Below are positions 34,800 through 44,768 of a DNA stretch of 64,000 bases, one piece after another. A model generated the notes under the pieces. It was not told where the DNA came from, did no database searches, and was given only the letters and a program-made list of their open reading frames with translations. Within the stretch, counting starts at the first letter, position 1. Every line of letters starts with the position of its first letter. Source of the DNA: Myrica gale (Eukaryota; Streptophyta; Magnoliopsida; Fagales; Myricaceae); contig OZ005604.1 of assembly GCA_963930655.1 (NCBI GenBank), positions 3,792,001-3,856,000 of the forward strand, written 5' to 3'. Made by a program: the position numbers and the translations under genes.

Positions 34800-35129
34800 G
34801 TCAATATTGTTTAGGCAACTATACGACTTTCTAATAACAAAATCACAGTTAACAAATAATTCATCATCTAATCATCTAGCATTGATGGTTATGCTTGAAC
34901 AATAGGCAGAAACGTTTGGAAAAATTACAAAAATATTTTCTGAGTGAGGACAAAAAATAAAATGATTGCACGGTATGCATATTTCCATATGAATGCAATT
35001 TGCAACAACTAAACAACTATACATTTGCTCATAAAAAAAAAAAAAACAGCGGCAACGCAACATTAGACTAAATGCATGCCAAACTTTCTTTAAACAAGGT
35101 TGGCCTAATTTCCATAGACCTAATTTTAC
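34800..35129. other. AT-rich spacer between captured fragments
   Basis: No recognisable exon lies between the UBP27-like and NF-YC10-like pieces. A poly-A run is at 35034-35045. Confidence 0.5.
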
Positions 35130-35475
35130 CTTCTAAAGAAGCATCTTTCGTAAATTGCTTCAGGAATTTCTTCTGCAAACCCAACGAACAAAAAATTCGC
35201 AAATAAAAGAGAAAATTACCGTAGCTGCACATTGATTTTCTCCAACCAAAAGCTAAAAAGTTGAAGACCCTAACATTTGGTATTTGCAATGGATATGAGC
35301 TGAAAAGAGATAAAAGAGAAAATTACCATAGCTTTATTGAGGATAAAAAGGGCCTCCTGGGTGACATGCAAATCGAAGTCTTCGCCCCGGATAATCGTCT
35401 TCATACGATGCATTGGAAACCTGTGCATCTTCACCTCCTCTCTCTCCGCAACTTCTTCTTCTTGATCACTGAGAA
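35130..35475 (-). pseudogene. NF-YC10-like histone-fold fragment (two exons)
   Basis: Minus-strand exon A (about 35475-35327, donor GTAATT) reads EEVKMHRFPMHRMKTIIRGE and then HVTQEALFILNKAM. Exon B (35172-35130) continues in phase with KKFLKQFTKDASLE and has a donor GTAAAA. This matches the histone fold of NF-YC10-type proteins (RFPM.RI..I.R, QEA.FL.NKA, .KF...F..DA). The basic N-terminus and the third helix (YKHLSSVV region) are missing, and a stop lies upstream in the reading frame. It is in the same orientation as the UBP27-like piece 370 bp further along but comes from an unrelated gene. Confidence 0.6.
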
Positions 35476-36559
35476 GAGCAACTTGTCATCGGGGCTAAGC
35501 ACCAACGCCTCGACGCGAAATGGGAAAGAAGCAATTTCAAAGCTTTTAAAAGCATTTGGGAGGGGGGATTTGGGGATGGGCGGGGGGAAGGATTTGGGGA
35601 CCAGAGTGAGAGAGGCTAGGCTATGGGCGTCGGGGAGGAGAGGGACGACAAGGAGAGGGAGCTCGGGGGACCAGGGGTGAAGGTTGTGCTAGGGGAGGGG
35701 GTGGATTGAATTCCGCAAATTAAGGCGCGCGCGGGGGGAGTTTTTAAGAAAGGGGGAGGTGGAGGAACAACAACTTTTTAGGTAGGGGAACGAAAGTTTT
35801 TTATTTATGTGTAGTTATATATTTTTAGTAAATTATATTTTGTATGATTTTTTATATATTTTTATAATATATTACATTTAATTTAATTGTATAAGTTAAA
35901 TTCACAAGTTATCTTTTTTTAGAAATAAATAATATGTCCTAATTAATTAATCTTATATATAATATATAATATAAACTATCATAACAATTATGACCAGATA
36001 TTAAGTTATGTACTTTAATTGTATAAGCTAATTAATCTCACAATATCTTTTTGTTTGAAATTAAATAATATGTCATAATTAAATATTATTATATTACTAA
36101 TTATTACAAATATATATGCTCATTATAAGCATATGATAATAGATGTCTAAACTACTTAGATTTAGTCAATAAAAATACAATTATCATAACAATCATAGAT
36201 ATAACTTTCATAACATTATTTCTAATTCTATATAACAACTTCAATTTTCATAAACTAAGTACTTTATATGTATGTACCTACCTAATGACTAAATCATAGT
36301 ATCTAGGACCATATATTAAGTTATACACTTTAATATGTACTTACTATAACAACTATAGGTATAATTTAAAATATATAAGATAACAACTTCAATGTTCATA
36401 ACACTCTCTCTAATTCCATATTGTATTAAGTATATCCTTTAAAATACTTTTTTTTTCAATTAAATCACAAAATAAAAATATATATTGAAAGGAATAAATA
36501 AATAATTTATTAAAATATAATAATTTATAATTAAAAATTAATTTTTTTTCACATACACC
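35476..36559. other. GC-rich block then very AT-rich filler inside the CACTA-bordered region
   Basis: 35480-35760 is G-rich on the plus strand with unclear coding potential. From 35770 to 36550 the sequence is extremely AT-rich with many ATTAAT and TATATT words. No gene is seen. It is probably internal DNA of the CACTA element that ends at 36908. Confidence 0.5.
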
Positions 36560-36908
36560 TATAGCAGATGCTAAAGGTGAGTACCTACAGCGGCGGTCAC
36601 TGTGACCGTCGTTGTTGGTACCAATTTTTTAGCTACGTTTTAGTAAAACGCTGGTAAAAGGGGGTCTATAGCGGCAGTCAGTGACCGCCGCTAAAGGTAC
36701 CACTTTTAGCGGCATTTTGCAAAAAACGTTGCTAAAGAGGGGTCTATAGCAACGGTTAGTACCTTTAGCGGCGTTTTGCAAAAAACGCTGCTAGAGGGAG
36801 TGACCGCCGCTATAGACCTCCTTTAGTGGTTTTTTTGCAAAACATCGCTAAAAACATCCTTCAGCGGCGTTTTTAGCAACCACCGTTATAAACCTATTTT
36901 TTTGTAGT
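36560..36908. mobile_element. CACTA (En/Spm-type) terminus with subterminal repeats
   Basis: The end reads TTTTTTTGTAGTG at 36896-36908, which on the minus strand is CACTACAAAAAAA, the signature terminal repeat of CACTA transposons. Inside it, a motif of the form TAGCGGCGTTTTTAGC occurs many times in both orientations with small hairpins (for example AGCGGCGTTTTGCAAAAAAC), as expected for subterminal transposase-binding repeats. The matching CACTA end at lower coordinate was not found, so the element is truncated or has an altered end. The gene fragments at 34344-35475 probably lie inside it. Confidence 0.75.
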
Positions 36909-37389
36909 GAGAAAATTTTCGTTTTGCTTAAGCTCTTTGGGAGTCTGGACTACGGTAGCTAACTAAGTGGCATGTCCATGGTGACTTGAGCGCTGTAGAC
37001 TGTCTGATAATCGAGGCTTCCATGTGAGGCTTTGGAACTTAACAACTATATTTTGAACTTGTGCGTTATTGAATCATGCAACTAAAGTGCCTGCCTATAA
37101 ACTTTCAGGACAATTCATGGTATTGTTGATAAAGTAACCGGTAATTTGCTTTAGGGTAGTTTAGGCCTTTCTTTTTAACACGTCACACAAGAACTGTGTA
37201 CAAGTCTATTCATGTAATTTTTGTTCCCTGTTTAGATTCTGATTTAGATTATGTCTCTAAACTCTAGGCCATTAACCTTTAGGCCCACTAATGAAACCAG
37301 AATTAAATTCTTAATTCTGGTGGATACTGGAATCGGAACCGAATCGTTCTGATACTCACCTTTATCTCGAAACGAAGAATCCAAGCTTT

Positions 37390-37570
37390 ATGCATCCATA
37401 TAGCTAATACCTTTTCTTCCTCTTAAAAGGTGACAACCCAAAAGCTTAACAAGATTCCTGTGCTGAAGCTTTGAGATCAACCTCACCTCATTTAGAAACT
37501 TCTCTGATTTTGGCCCACAACTTTTGACTACAATTCCTTGTTTTTCTCAGCTCTAAACACTGAACTAGGT
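37390..37570 (-). pseudogene. receptor-like kinase N-lobe exon relic
   Basis: The minus strand reads [20 protein letters not shown] then [17 protein letters not shown], with MDA, a stop and SLDS where the family has P(N/D)KSLDS. These are kinase subdomains III to V of the SRK/cysteine-rich receptor-kinase group ([18 protein letters not shown]). The catalytic lysine region upstream is degenerate (ELVVKS). It could be the partner of the C-terminal exon at 33123-33416, separated by the CACTA-bordered insertion. Confidence 0.75.
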
Positions 37571-38413
37571 ACCCCGGTTTTAATGAGATAGTTCGATCTA
37601 ATCAAAAGTTTCACCTTTAAAATTCAAGTTGCTGATTCTGCAAGGAAGATACTACTAACGATCGAGTCAAATGTTAGAATTGCTACTATAAGATCCTAAT
37701 CCACAAGAAAAAGGTGGCTGGGTTCCCTTTGTATGAGATATGTGACAAAGTCATTGAAATATGTCAAGAGTATTATAACCATTACATGAGCTAAATCTAT
37801 AATTTCCGCGTCTTTTGCGTGATCAAAGCAATCTGATTGTTTTATCTGGCATCAAAAAGGTGGCCCATACCATAAAAGGGGGCCTGAAACCTCGAAAGAA
37901 CAAGTCTAAATATCTAGGCTTGATTTTTTCCTTACTAGCACTTTAGCTTATGTTTGGTTGGGGAAATCTGTGAAGGTTTTGGTCCTGTTCTCAACAGATT
38001 TGTAGCTTCAAGATGAGCTTCGTCGTAATTTTTGAGGAAATTATTATTTAAAAAATTATGCCCAACAATTGTTTGATGGAATGCATGCAGAAGCCACCTA
38101 CATTAAGAGAGCTGTCAAGAAAGAAAGAAAGAAAAAAATCTGCGGTTTGCTCAAGGATTTGTTTGCCAACGTTTTGCCGTTAATTTGAGCAATTAACAGA
38201 TGAATGACGTAACGCTTATTTAACCATTCGATTTCCATTTGAACACGTGGCTTGATTTCATTTAATGTAGAAGGATGCAAGATTATAGCTTGTGGGAGGT
38301 AAGCCGCTGCTGGGGGATTTGGATCTCCAGCACAAAGTTTCAGCCTTCTCTCTCGCTCACTCCAACCGGCAACCGTTAGCAAAGTTGCCACCGAAAACTG
38401 AAAAACTGAAAAA
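37571..38413. other. intergenic; promoter and 5-prime UTR of the DnaJ-type gene at the right edge
   Basis: The left part may contain more eroded receptor-kinase sequence. 38300-38413 is CT-rich (TTCTCTCTCGCTCACTCC), typical of a plant 5-prime UTR leading to the ATG at 38414. Confidence 0.4.
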
Positions 38414-39268
38414 ATGATACCAAAGCCACTTCAAACCGTGGGCATCGGTGGAGCTATCATCCTTGGCGGACTATTGACTCTGAATCTAGCTTCCTCGGTC
38501 ACTATTAGAGCTATTCGTTTCTCCAACGAAGCGAAACGGGTAAAAATTATAAGCGAAACCTCTCTGCCTAAGAAACTCTTCTTTGTTGACTCCCGTTTCT
38601 TTCATGGCTTTTGGTGCAGAGAAAGATCGGGTTGCCTTGTGGAGTTTGCAGAGGAAAAGGGTTTTACATATGCATACTGTGCAAAGGAAATGCTTCCATA
38701 AATTGGTCTCCTTTGTACGACCCAATTGCCATCAACCCCTGCCTTTGCCCTACTTGCGATGGAAACAGGTTGGTCAATGATTTTTATTTTATGTTATTTA
38801 TTTATTTAGCTCATTTTGAATTGCTTGGCCTACAATCTCATATATGCAATTAGATAACCATTTATAGCTGAGAAAACAATTTATTTCTCTTTCTCTATAT
38901 TTTCTGACAATTGAACTGAGGAAAAGAGGATTGAGAATTTTGGGATAGTAAACCCTTTAGTTGAATTCAACAGTTTTCCATGTATCCTAAGAGTGGACGA
39001 AACAAGCATAATATGTATGAGGGGAATTTCCTGAAAAGTCGGTTCTGAATGCCAATTGAAACAATTAAAAGCTCTACTTTGTTTGTTCAAACACAGCTTG
39101 TTAGGCATGATATTCAAGCATACAACCTCAAGTTATTTGATAACCATGTTCTGAGAAAATGTTTAGTGTCAGAGGTTCATATTATCTGCTGCTTATGTGT
39201 TGTTTCTGTGGTTTTTTCGGAACAGGGTACAACGTTGTCTTAATTGTCTAGGGAGGGGGTTTGATTGA
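38414..39268 (+). CDS. small DnaJ-type cysteine-rich (CxxC) protein with one membrane segment
   Basis: Three exons, 38414-38539, 38620-38768 and 39226-39268, join in phase with GT-AG introns and give 105 residues. A hydrophobic segment (GIGGAIILGGLLTLNLA, about 11-27) is followed by four CxxC motifs: CGVCRGKG (49-56), CILCKG (60-65), CPTCDG (85-90) and CLNCLGRG (96-103). This spacing resembles the zinc-binding region of DnaJ/Hsp40 but without a J domain. Plant relatives are annotated as DnaJ-related zinc-finger proteins, often of plastids. The conserved block WSPLYDPIAINPCLCPTC supports the family. Role: probable thiol or zinc-dependent assembly or folding factor; this is inference. Confidence 0.88.
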
Positions 39269-39837
39269 CTACATAAGAGGCAATAGTGAATTTTGTAAGT
39301 GGTTTGTACTTGCTGTTTATTGGACATAATTCCTTGTAACTTACAATTGTATTTAAGCTCATGTTTCTCTGATCACTACTGGCGCTGAAACTTTTGACCT
39401 CTATAAGTCCTTTTACTCTCTCTAAGTTAGAGAAGTGTGTTCTTTTGTCCAGGTAACTTTTCTTCTTTAGCTTCTTATCATCATTGTGTGACTGCTAAAA
39501 TTGTGTCTGCCTTCCACTTGTAGAGAATTAGAAGATTAATTCTCATACCATTTTACCAACATTGGTTATATCAATGTCTGTTATGTGTCTAGAGACTAGT
39601 TTCTGTTGTGACTAAGACAGGGATCACAATGTATGTGGAAGCGAATCAAGTAGGCAAAGATCTACTAAATCAAGAACATTTTTACAGGATTCTTGGTTTG
39701 TATGATGTACATGTTTGATTTAGCATAGTGTTATTGATTGTGGTCATGATGTGCAAATGAAATGAATTTTGAGTACACTGTAAATGGTAACCATAGTGGT
39801 TGTTAGCTGAAGGAAATTATCTGCAATACTGAGCTTG
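39269..39837. other. 3-prime flank of the DnaJ-type gene, no gene seen
   Basis: This is likely 3-prime UTR and spacer. No recognisable exon or repeat is present. Confidence 0.4.
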
Positions 39838-40030
39838 GTCAAGAAGTGAGTCTCTGAATAAACTCCTAGTAGTCTCCTAGAATGTTACCAAGCATGTAAA
39901 TTGAAATTCTCACGTGATCCCGCCGTCCAGCAAGTGTGTGTAAACTTCACCTTCGTCAAGAGGTGAGTTTATGAATAAACTCCAAGTCTTCTAGAATATT
40001 ATCAACCCTGTAAATTTGAAATTCATACAT
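39838..40030. repeat. imperfect direct duplication, period about 116 bp
   Basis: GTCAAGAAGTGAGTCTCTGA (39838) and GTCAAGAGGTGAGTTTATGA (39954) start two copies of about 75 bp. Both run through ATAAACTCC..AGTC..CTAGAAT..TTA and TGTAAATT..GAAATTC. The second copy is the region just behind the receptor-kinase C-terminus. Confidence 0.75.
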
Positions 40031-41015
40031 CATTAATGGAACAGGGTCCTGGATTTTCTGATTCATTCTTGCTTGCAATGGTAAGCAAGCTGGTTGTTTA
40101 GGAGCTGGGGTAGTCGCCATTACTCCCAAGCTTAAATACCCCACATAAGGTCATTTGTTGAAGATGTTTCAGCCAATGCTGGAGCAATTCACTCCAAGTC
40201 TCTTCATTTGTCAACATCATACCAGGAGCTCAATTCAGGGACATGCACTAGTTTCTGAAGACGAAATAATAACAAATTTGATTCTACTGATAGAAACCAG
40301 GGCTTTTCTTACCTCTATAGTCTCTAGCATCATGAATCCAAAGCTGTAAACATAAGATTTCGGGGATAAAAAACCATCCATTAAAAGGGGACATATAACC
40401 AGGGTTTCCATCCCTCACGAAAATGCTATTAATATAGAATATAATGCTTCTCCCTATTTCTTTCTCTTTTTTTCCCGTCCATATAGAAGCTGTGGTATGC
40501 TCATCCAGAACAAGTTGCTTCGTATGTCCCAACAATTCAATGTGTGTTTGGTGAGGATTATTTTGTTGGGAAAAGCATCACGAAAATTCAAAGAAAGGAA
40601 CACCAAGAATTACGTGGTCCGGCCCCAATTCGGCCTACGTCCACCCCAGAGCAATTTTATTAAGAAAGCTTAAGAAAATCGCTCTACCCGCCTCAATACA
40701 ATAGTCACACCACCCTATTTCTCTTCCTCTCTGCCCAATGCTTACGCTCTCACGTGCTCACGTGTCTTTTCTCCTATAACATAAGCCTTTATTTATAGGA
40801 AAAATACAAAGAGAAAAACCCTAAAATAAATTTCAGATAAACTAGAAGTAGAGAGGAATTAGACTTCTACTATAAGTCTATTTCAACTCTAAGTCTATCT
40901 TATATGGGTGTGGATCCCAACATATTTCTCTCTGAAGACTTGTTGTACCATACTCCGAAATCCTGGGAGCCTTGCTATTGTCCAATAATATATTGGTGAT
41001 ATGCTTATCTCTTAC
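39956..41015 (-). pseudogene. S-locus/G-type lectin receptor-like kinase relic, C-lobe
   Basis: Minus-strand blocks appear in the proper order. FIVRDKHITNILLDN (a decayed HRDLK..NILLDN) with KAPRISEYG (decayed KISDFG) is at about 41015-40960. After an inserted solo LTR come GYMSP and a decayed SPKS.VYSFG..MLE segment at about 40425-40310. NESENPGPCSINDV, the usual last residues of this family, follows at about 40075-40040. Frameshifts and stops are frequent, and the catalytic HRD has become VRD. It is non-functional. Confidence 0.8.
40564..40922 (-). mobile_element. solo LTR (Copia-type) with 5-bp target duplication
   Basis: On the minus strand it runs from TGTTGGGATCCACACCC (40922) to TTTTCCCAACA (40564), 359 bp with TG..CA ends. 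A promoter-like CCTATAAATAAAGG lies at about 40780-40793. The flanks are exact 5-bp duplications, TATTT at 40559-40563 and 40923-40927. No internal domain is present, so the element was lost by LTR-LTR recombination. It interrupts the receptor-kinase relic. Confidence 0.92.
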
Positions 41016-41820
41016 AATGAACCCTCTTGTGAGGACTAAAGTCTAATGTAAATATCACTTGAAAATAAAAACAGATAGAAAGAAAGTCACTTTTAGAAAA
41101 CAAACCACTTCTTGATAAGATTTTAAATCAAAGCTACCAATGGAATCATATATAACTCTTATTGATATGTTCTTTCTAACATTTGTCATTAAAAGCAACA
41201 CAATCACTTGGATAAGTATGCATGCAATTCTTCGCATGTCAGGCCGAAAATCATCGTTGCCAATGCAAACCCAATGGGCCTTCCCCTGTTAAGTGAAAAT
41301 ACAGCCCGCTTGCCTGATGAGGAGGTTGGGGCACCCATAAGAAGTAAGGCCCTTCGGGATTGGGGATTTATTTCGATTGAGGAAGCCATTTAAGAGGAGG
41401 TTGATTACTGAGCTAAGTATTATTGCGTTGAGAATGTTGAGAGACGGTTGAGATTAAAAGTTTGAGATCGACAATTGTGATTAAACACATCATTTAACAG
41501 ATCGACAACTGCAATTATAACTACCATTGGAAAATAAAACAATGCCTATTGCTGTTGTGTGTGCTCCTTTTTTTTACTTTACTATTTATTTATTTTATTT
41601 TTCTCTTTCAACTGAGTGCAAGCTTGGCTCTCTCTTTCCTGTGGGGAGCGTTGCGAGCACGCTCCAATCCAAGCACATGTGCTGGGTCATACATACCCTT
41701 CAAATAGAACAAAACAAAACGGCGCCGACTTCCAATACTAACCAATAGTTCAAATTGCAAAAGAAAAACAAACAAACAAAAACATTATGCAATACCACGA
41801 GCGAACCGCTTTTGTCCACG
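41016..41820. other. intergenic with an unrecognised short open frame
   Basis: Overlapping open frames of about 60 codons on both strands at 41204-41393 look compositionally like coding DNA, but I recognise neither. They could be a remnant exon. AT-rich spacer surrounds them. Confidence 0.35.
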
Positions 41821-41832
41821 TCGGATCAGACC

Positions 41833-42007
41833 TTTATATACGCTGTCCCCTATTTGTCAGTCTGCGTCTCTCGAGTTCTTTCTCCGTCTCTTCTCTCTCT
41901 CTCCCCCCCTCTCTTAGGTTCCTCGCCAAATCGAATCGAGAAGTTTTTGTTTTGTTCGTAGAGAATCCGAGAAGATTTAATTCTTCAATTGGTTTCTCGC
42001 GCTTCTG
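41833..42007 (+). promoter_or_regulatory. probable promoter and 5-prime UTR exon of the DUF1644 gene
   Basis: TTTATATAC at 41833-41841 is followed by a CT-rich leader (TTCTCTCTCTCTCCCC) and then by a donor CTG|GTAAAT at 42007/42008. The next good open frame downstream is the DUF1644 coding exon, so this is most simply its non-coding first exon with a long intron of about 2.7 kb. The alternative is an independent transcript. Confidence 0.5.
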
Positions 42008-43528
42008 GTAAATCTACTATACAATCTGTGATTTTTGACCTTTCCCGGGTTCGATTGCAGTCGGATCTGCGAGCTTTCGTTTTGCTTATCTGGGGTTTGA
42101 TTGTTTGTACGGATCGGTCTTTTTTTGTGGGCTAGCTTGATTCGATTTTGAATCTTTGTACACTGGTATGGGGTTTGGGGGGTCTGGGGAGCTTTTAAGG
42201 TGGTTGTGTTCTGGACCTGATGATTTGAGGTCTGAGCTGGTTGTTCAGCTGAGCATGTTTGGGGATGGGCCTTTTAGACGTGAATTTGGTTTGAACTTAT
42301 GCTTACTGTGTATGAGCGAAATTTTGTAGAAAAATAGTGGATTCTCTGTTTAATTTGTAATGGTTTGAGTTTATTTTTACATATAAAATTATATTTTGGT
42401 TTTCAAATTTTTTAAACCTTTATGAAAAATTGGTGGTTTGCGGCTTCTTAGGTTCTTTTTCGTATAGACTCGGACTTGCTGTCGACTGAAGTCTCCTATT
42501 TCAGTTAGTACAGGAAAAAAATTTATTTCACAGCTTTTCAGAAGTTTGGAAACCACAAAATTCCAAAATTTTACACAACAGCTTTCTAATATATTATATT
42601 ATATTATATTGGATTAATTAGGACTCGATATGTTCAGCTTGCCCGAGTGCTTTTTGGGTAAAACGAATTTGGGTTCATGGTGACAGATGCTTGAAAGGCC
42701 AGTTTCCTGCTCCCCTGCAAATTTAGCAGTCTTTCCAGTTCTGTTTTGGCTCACCTCTCTTTCCCTCACACATTGGAAATGCAAAGAGTAGGATGATTGT
42801 ATAAGTTGGACATATAGAAAGGGTGCTTTTCTCACCGTGAACTTTTTGGTTAACTTTTCCCAGGGGATCTTGTTTCCGAATATTAACAAATGAGGAGACG
42901 GCAGCATTAGATCAGGCGGGTTACCAAATCTCAGTATTGCTTGCAACACACAAAGGTCATATAGGTTAGTGTAGTAGAAGGTCAAGGAGAAGGGTGCAGT
43001 GAACACCTGAAGGAACAGAGATGAATGTAAGCCAACAAGGTTGCTAATGGTACATTTCGAGCTAGGTGACATGGATCTTGATGTTTGGGTTTTTGGATCG
43101 AGTATTTCTCATATAGAGAGGAAGAATTTGTGTTCGTGCACTATGGCTTATGCAGTTGGTTGCTCCATTCTTCTTGAATGTTCAACCATTGCACTTTGAG
43201 ATTTTCTTTCCACCCCTGAAATTTATTTTCCGGTTCTAGAACTAGAAAAAATCATATGAGATGCAGCTAGTGCTATTCCGGATATGGTCTCGCCCATTGA
43301 GAGAGTAAGAGCTCGTTTGCAGGTATGCCATTGCATATGCAATTGATTGCCTAACAGAAGTGCCCCATTCTCCTTGAATAGAGCTTTTATTGCATTTTAG
43401 ATGGAGGTTTAGATGACCAAAAGGTAAAAAATGGTTGAAATTTTTCTAGTTATTGGTGATAAAGGCTCGTGGAGTTGTGTACTCGTTATTTCAGGCATGT
43501 CTTTCATTAAATATAACCTCCGCGTTGT
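42008..43528. other. probable 5-prime UTR intron, first part
   Basis: T-rich sequence typical of a plant leader intron. A TATAT array lies at 42588-42611. A shorter imperfect duplication is visible around 43145-43200 and 43325-43400 (TTGATTGC or TTGGTTGC, then CCATTCT.CTTGAAT). Confidence 0.4.
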
Positions 43529-44470
43529 TTGAGTTGTCTTAATTGGGTTGAAGATTGAAATTGCAGAATCCCCTTTTGCAGTAAATGGTTCTTAAGGGAT
43601 CGGTATTCGGGCAATACTATTGATTAAGATTATATTGGAGTCCAGCATACTGTTTGGAACAATATAACTCACCCATCATAGTATGCTCGTTTTGCGAGGT
43701 AGATAATGGTTATACCACATGTTCACAGGCAGAATCATCATGTTGGACCTAGGAAACTCACATATTGCTAGTGCAGTCTTAGCACATGAGTCAATTCTAT
43801 CGTTTCAAGGTTTTACTCTGAACGTTTTTGCTGGGCTGCTTAATGTGATCCTTGTTCTATAACACAAGCCTAGAACTAGTTTATCTGTCTCTGGATGACT
43901 GTGGGGGATCATCTGATTATGTTTGGACATCATTGTAGTGCCAAGATATTTGCAAATTTGCAAATTTGTATCATTTTTCCTTTTGTAGTTACTTCTTTTC
44001 CCAGTCATTGGAGTTCTCTTAATTGGGATAGAGGATTGAAATTGGAGAATGGTGTTTCGCTGTAAGTGGTTATTGTGGGAGTCAGTATTCAGGCAATATT
44101 ATTGATCAAGAGCATATTCGAGCCCAGCGTACTGTTTGGAAAAATGCTACTCCCCCACCATAGTATATTCACTTTGCGATGTAGATAATTGTTGTACCCC
44201 GTTTTCACCGGCAGAGTTGTTATATTGTATTTTGCTAGTGCTGTCTTAGCACGAGTCAATTTTTCATTTTGAGGTATTACTCTGCGAAGCTTGTTGCTGG
44301 GTGCATATAGTGATATTTGTTCTCCAAGGCAAGCCCAGAAGTGGTTTCTTTGTCTCTGGATGACTGATGGGGGGATCATCTGACTATGTGCGGATATCAT
44401 TGTAGTGCAGATATTTGCAAATTTTGTATTGTTTTTCCTGTTCGAGTTAAATTTTTTCCCAGTTATTCAA
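43529..44470. repeat. tandem duplication, period about 480 bp
   Basis: Copy 1 (43529-44008) and copy 2 (44009-44470) share the same order of landmarks: CTTAATTGGG, GATTGAAATTG, TACTGTTTGGAA, CTTTGCGA or TTTTGCGA before GGTAGATAA or TGTAGATAA, TGCTAGTGC, CTTAGCAC.TGAGTCAA, TGTCTCTGGATGACTG and GGGGATCATCTGA. They are diverged by perhaps a fifth. The repeat lies in the presumed leader intron of the DUF1644 gene. Neither copy has a sustained open frame. Confidence 0.85.
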
Positions 44471-44768
44471 GTTAATTTTTTTCCAGTTATTCAAGTTGTA
44501 TAGAAGATGGAAATTCCCAGTTATTATTTTTTCTTGGAACCCTGCAGTTCGGCAGACTTAGATGCACTTATGTGTGGAAAATGTTTCTGTTATTTGTGGT
44601 TTTATGTTGAGCTGTTTCTTTTATTTGGTACTTTCGTCTCCGCCTGCATTGCACTAGAACTTTACCTATTTCTTATGTCAAGTAGTTCAGTTACTCATTC
44701 TGATTGCATCCTTTCATAGTTTTCAATCATTCTGCTGCTTCGTGGGAGGTGCCAGAATTCTTGTTGAA

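Noticed and set aside
35261..35680. 139-codon plus-strand frame
   Set aside because: It is the antisense shadow of the NF-YC10-like fragment and a G-rich block.
41204..41393. Overlapping open frames of about 60 codons on both strands
   Set aside because: Looks coding by composition but neither strand gives a recognisable protein or flanking exons; kept only as an intergenic remark.
42614..43072. 152-codon minus-strand frame
   Set aside because: It lies in the probable leader intron of the DUF1644 gene, has no domain and no start context.
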